Assembly (NCBI GenBank): GCA_026770585.1
Contig: MU646306.1
Coordinates: forward strand, 1,401,322 to 1,427,092
Source: Baffinella frigidus
Taxonomy: Eukaryota; Cryptophyceae; Cryptomonadales; Baffinellaceae
Reading direction: 5' to 3'
Length of the DNA stretch: 25,771 nucleotides
Under the pieces are notes generated by a model that worked only from the letters and a program-made list of their open reading frames with translations, made no database searches and was not told the origin of the DNA. The position numbers were made by a program, and so were the translations under genes. Positions 24,903-25,771 of the stretch are shown one piece after another. The number at the start of each line of letters is the position of its first letter. Positions within the stretch are counted from its first letter, which is position 1.

Positions 24903-25453
24903 GTGCTGCCGCGATGCTTGCCACACGTCTTTCTATTGATTAGATGGACCGATGTCGAGTGTTAGACACACGCGTGTGTGTGCTGGAAACACCTGTGAGT
25001 GTGCTGGGCGTGCCGCGATGCTCGGCTCCACCGACATCCCCGACTGGTACACACACATCACTACGTGTATCGCTACAATATATAGTATGTGTAACTAGTT
25101 TTATAGCCGTACAATTGATGCATGGTCTGTATAACTACTTGTATATCCCCTTTGGAAGTGGCAAGAGACCTGGTGACCAACATCGCGACGATGCTCGGCT
25201 CCACCGACATCCCCGACTGGTACTGCCGGAATACTTAAGTCCCGTCACCTACGAGATTATGTCTCGGAGTTTGGCTTGGTATTGGAGCCATTTCGTACTT
25301 TTAGTGGTTAAAATACCAGAATGCGTACCGGAATATCTTTCGATGGACGCTTTTTCAAAATAGAATGTGTTGGGTGCCGCGTCGGAAGTAGCGCCCGCAC
25401 GTCACACTGGAGCCATTTGCCAAAAAAGGTGACCAGCATCGCCTGATTCATCA

Positions 25454-25600
25454 CCACCTGTTGATGGTCAAACATCAGTTGACCAGTGTGGTCGTCCGAG
25501 AGGAAGGAGGGGGAAGGTGCCGGCGGGGCGCTGCTGCAGCTGCTCGATCGTCGTCTCGACGACCACACTGGCCAACTGATGTTTGACCATCAACAGGTGG
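25454..25600. repeat. Foldback element, 147 bp
   Basis: Arms of about 43 bp (CCACCTGTTGATGGTCAAAC.. against ..GTTTGACCATCAACAGGTGG) with only a few mismatches, around a ~60-bp GC-rich loop with GCTGCTGCAGCTGCTCGATC. Confidence 0.93.
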
Positions 25601-25673
25601 ACAGCATCGCCAACATGCTCGGCTCCGCCAGAGGCATGCCGCCACGCGTGTTCCAAACGCGCGTGCACGTGCG

Positions 25674-25771
25674 TCTACAACCGACATTTAAAACGATGTC
25701 CTACAACCGACATTTAAAACGATGTCCTACAACCGACATTTAAAACGATGTCCTACAACCGACATTTAAAA
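25674..25771 (+). repeat. 26-bp tandem repeat at right edge
   Basis: The unit CTACAACCGACATTTAAAAC + GATGTC is repeated almost exactly, nearly four times, to the end. Each unit contains a GACAT..ATGTC inverted pair. Confidence 0.95.

Larger units (their letters stand above)
24903..25771 (+). other. APEH intron 19 (incomplete, runs off the right edge)
   Basis: Contains the third copy of the GATGGACC/GTGTGCTGGAAACA repeat (from 24943), two strong and one weak exon 19 tail copies, the 147-bp foldback 25454-25600 and the terminal 26-bp tandem repeat. 25225-25440 shows nothing recognised. No acceptor with a family-like continuation was found. Confidence 0.65.

Overview
This looks like a nuclear, intron-rich window from a eukaryotic alga with a secondary plastid. 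A cryptophyte-like or other red-lineage alga is my best guess, but the species cannot be fixed from the sequence. The reasons are: two genes broken into many short GC-rich exons joined by phase-consistent GT/AG junctions; introns full of microsatellites, foldback elements and plant/algal-type TTTAGGG-like repeats; and a predicted protein with a signal peptide followed by a transit-like stretch with Phe near the cleavage site.

Layout. Two divergent genes share a 197-bp intergenic region (7106-7302) that holds a large hairpin. Gene A runs leftwards from 7105 and leaves the window at the left edge. I could join eight exons (7105-6983, 6139-6036, 5904-5862, 5457-5194, 4450-4274, 3948-3877, 1195-1084, 261-82) in one frame. 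They encode a multi-pass membrane protein of at least 358 residues whose helix order resembles the N-terminal half of membrane-bound (vacuolar-type) pyrophosphatase, but without recognisable catalytic motifs. Gene B runs rightwards from 7303 and leaves at the right edge. Nineteen exons (7303 to 24902), all in phase, encode 707 complete residues of an acylaminoacyl-peptidase (APEH/AARE, serine peptidase family S9C): presequence, beta-propeller, and the start of the alpha/beta-hydrolase domain with the nucleophile serine in GGSHGGF. The catalytic Asp and His would lie beyond the right edge.

Most of the DNA is intron, and the introns are the surprising part. (1) Nearly every exon edge is echoed: degenerate copies of an exon's first bases with its acceptor lie upstream in the preceding intron, and copies of its last bases with its donor lie downstream in the following intron. 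(2) Three short introns consist almost wholly of telomere-like repeats, and in one both splice sites are made from the repeat. (3) About ten foldback elements of different sequence all measure close to 147 bp. (4) A dispersed ~90-bp repeat with a perfect 20-bp palindromic core occurs six times. (5) A 166-bp inverted repeat flanks one in-frame 60-nt exon.

The two genes have no obvious shared pathway; their link is the shared promoter region. I saw no rRNA, tRNA, CRISPR array or prokaryotic signal. Most other open frames are read-through of repeats.
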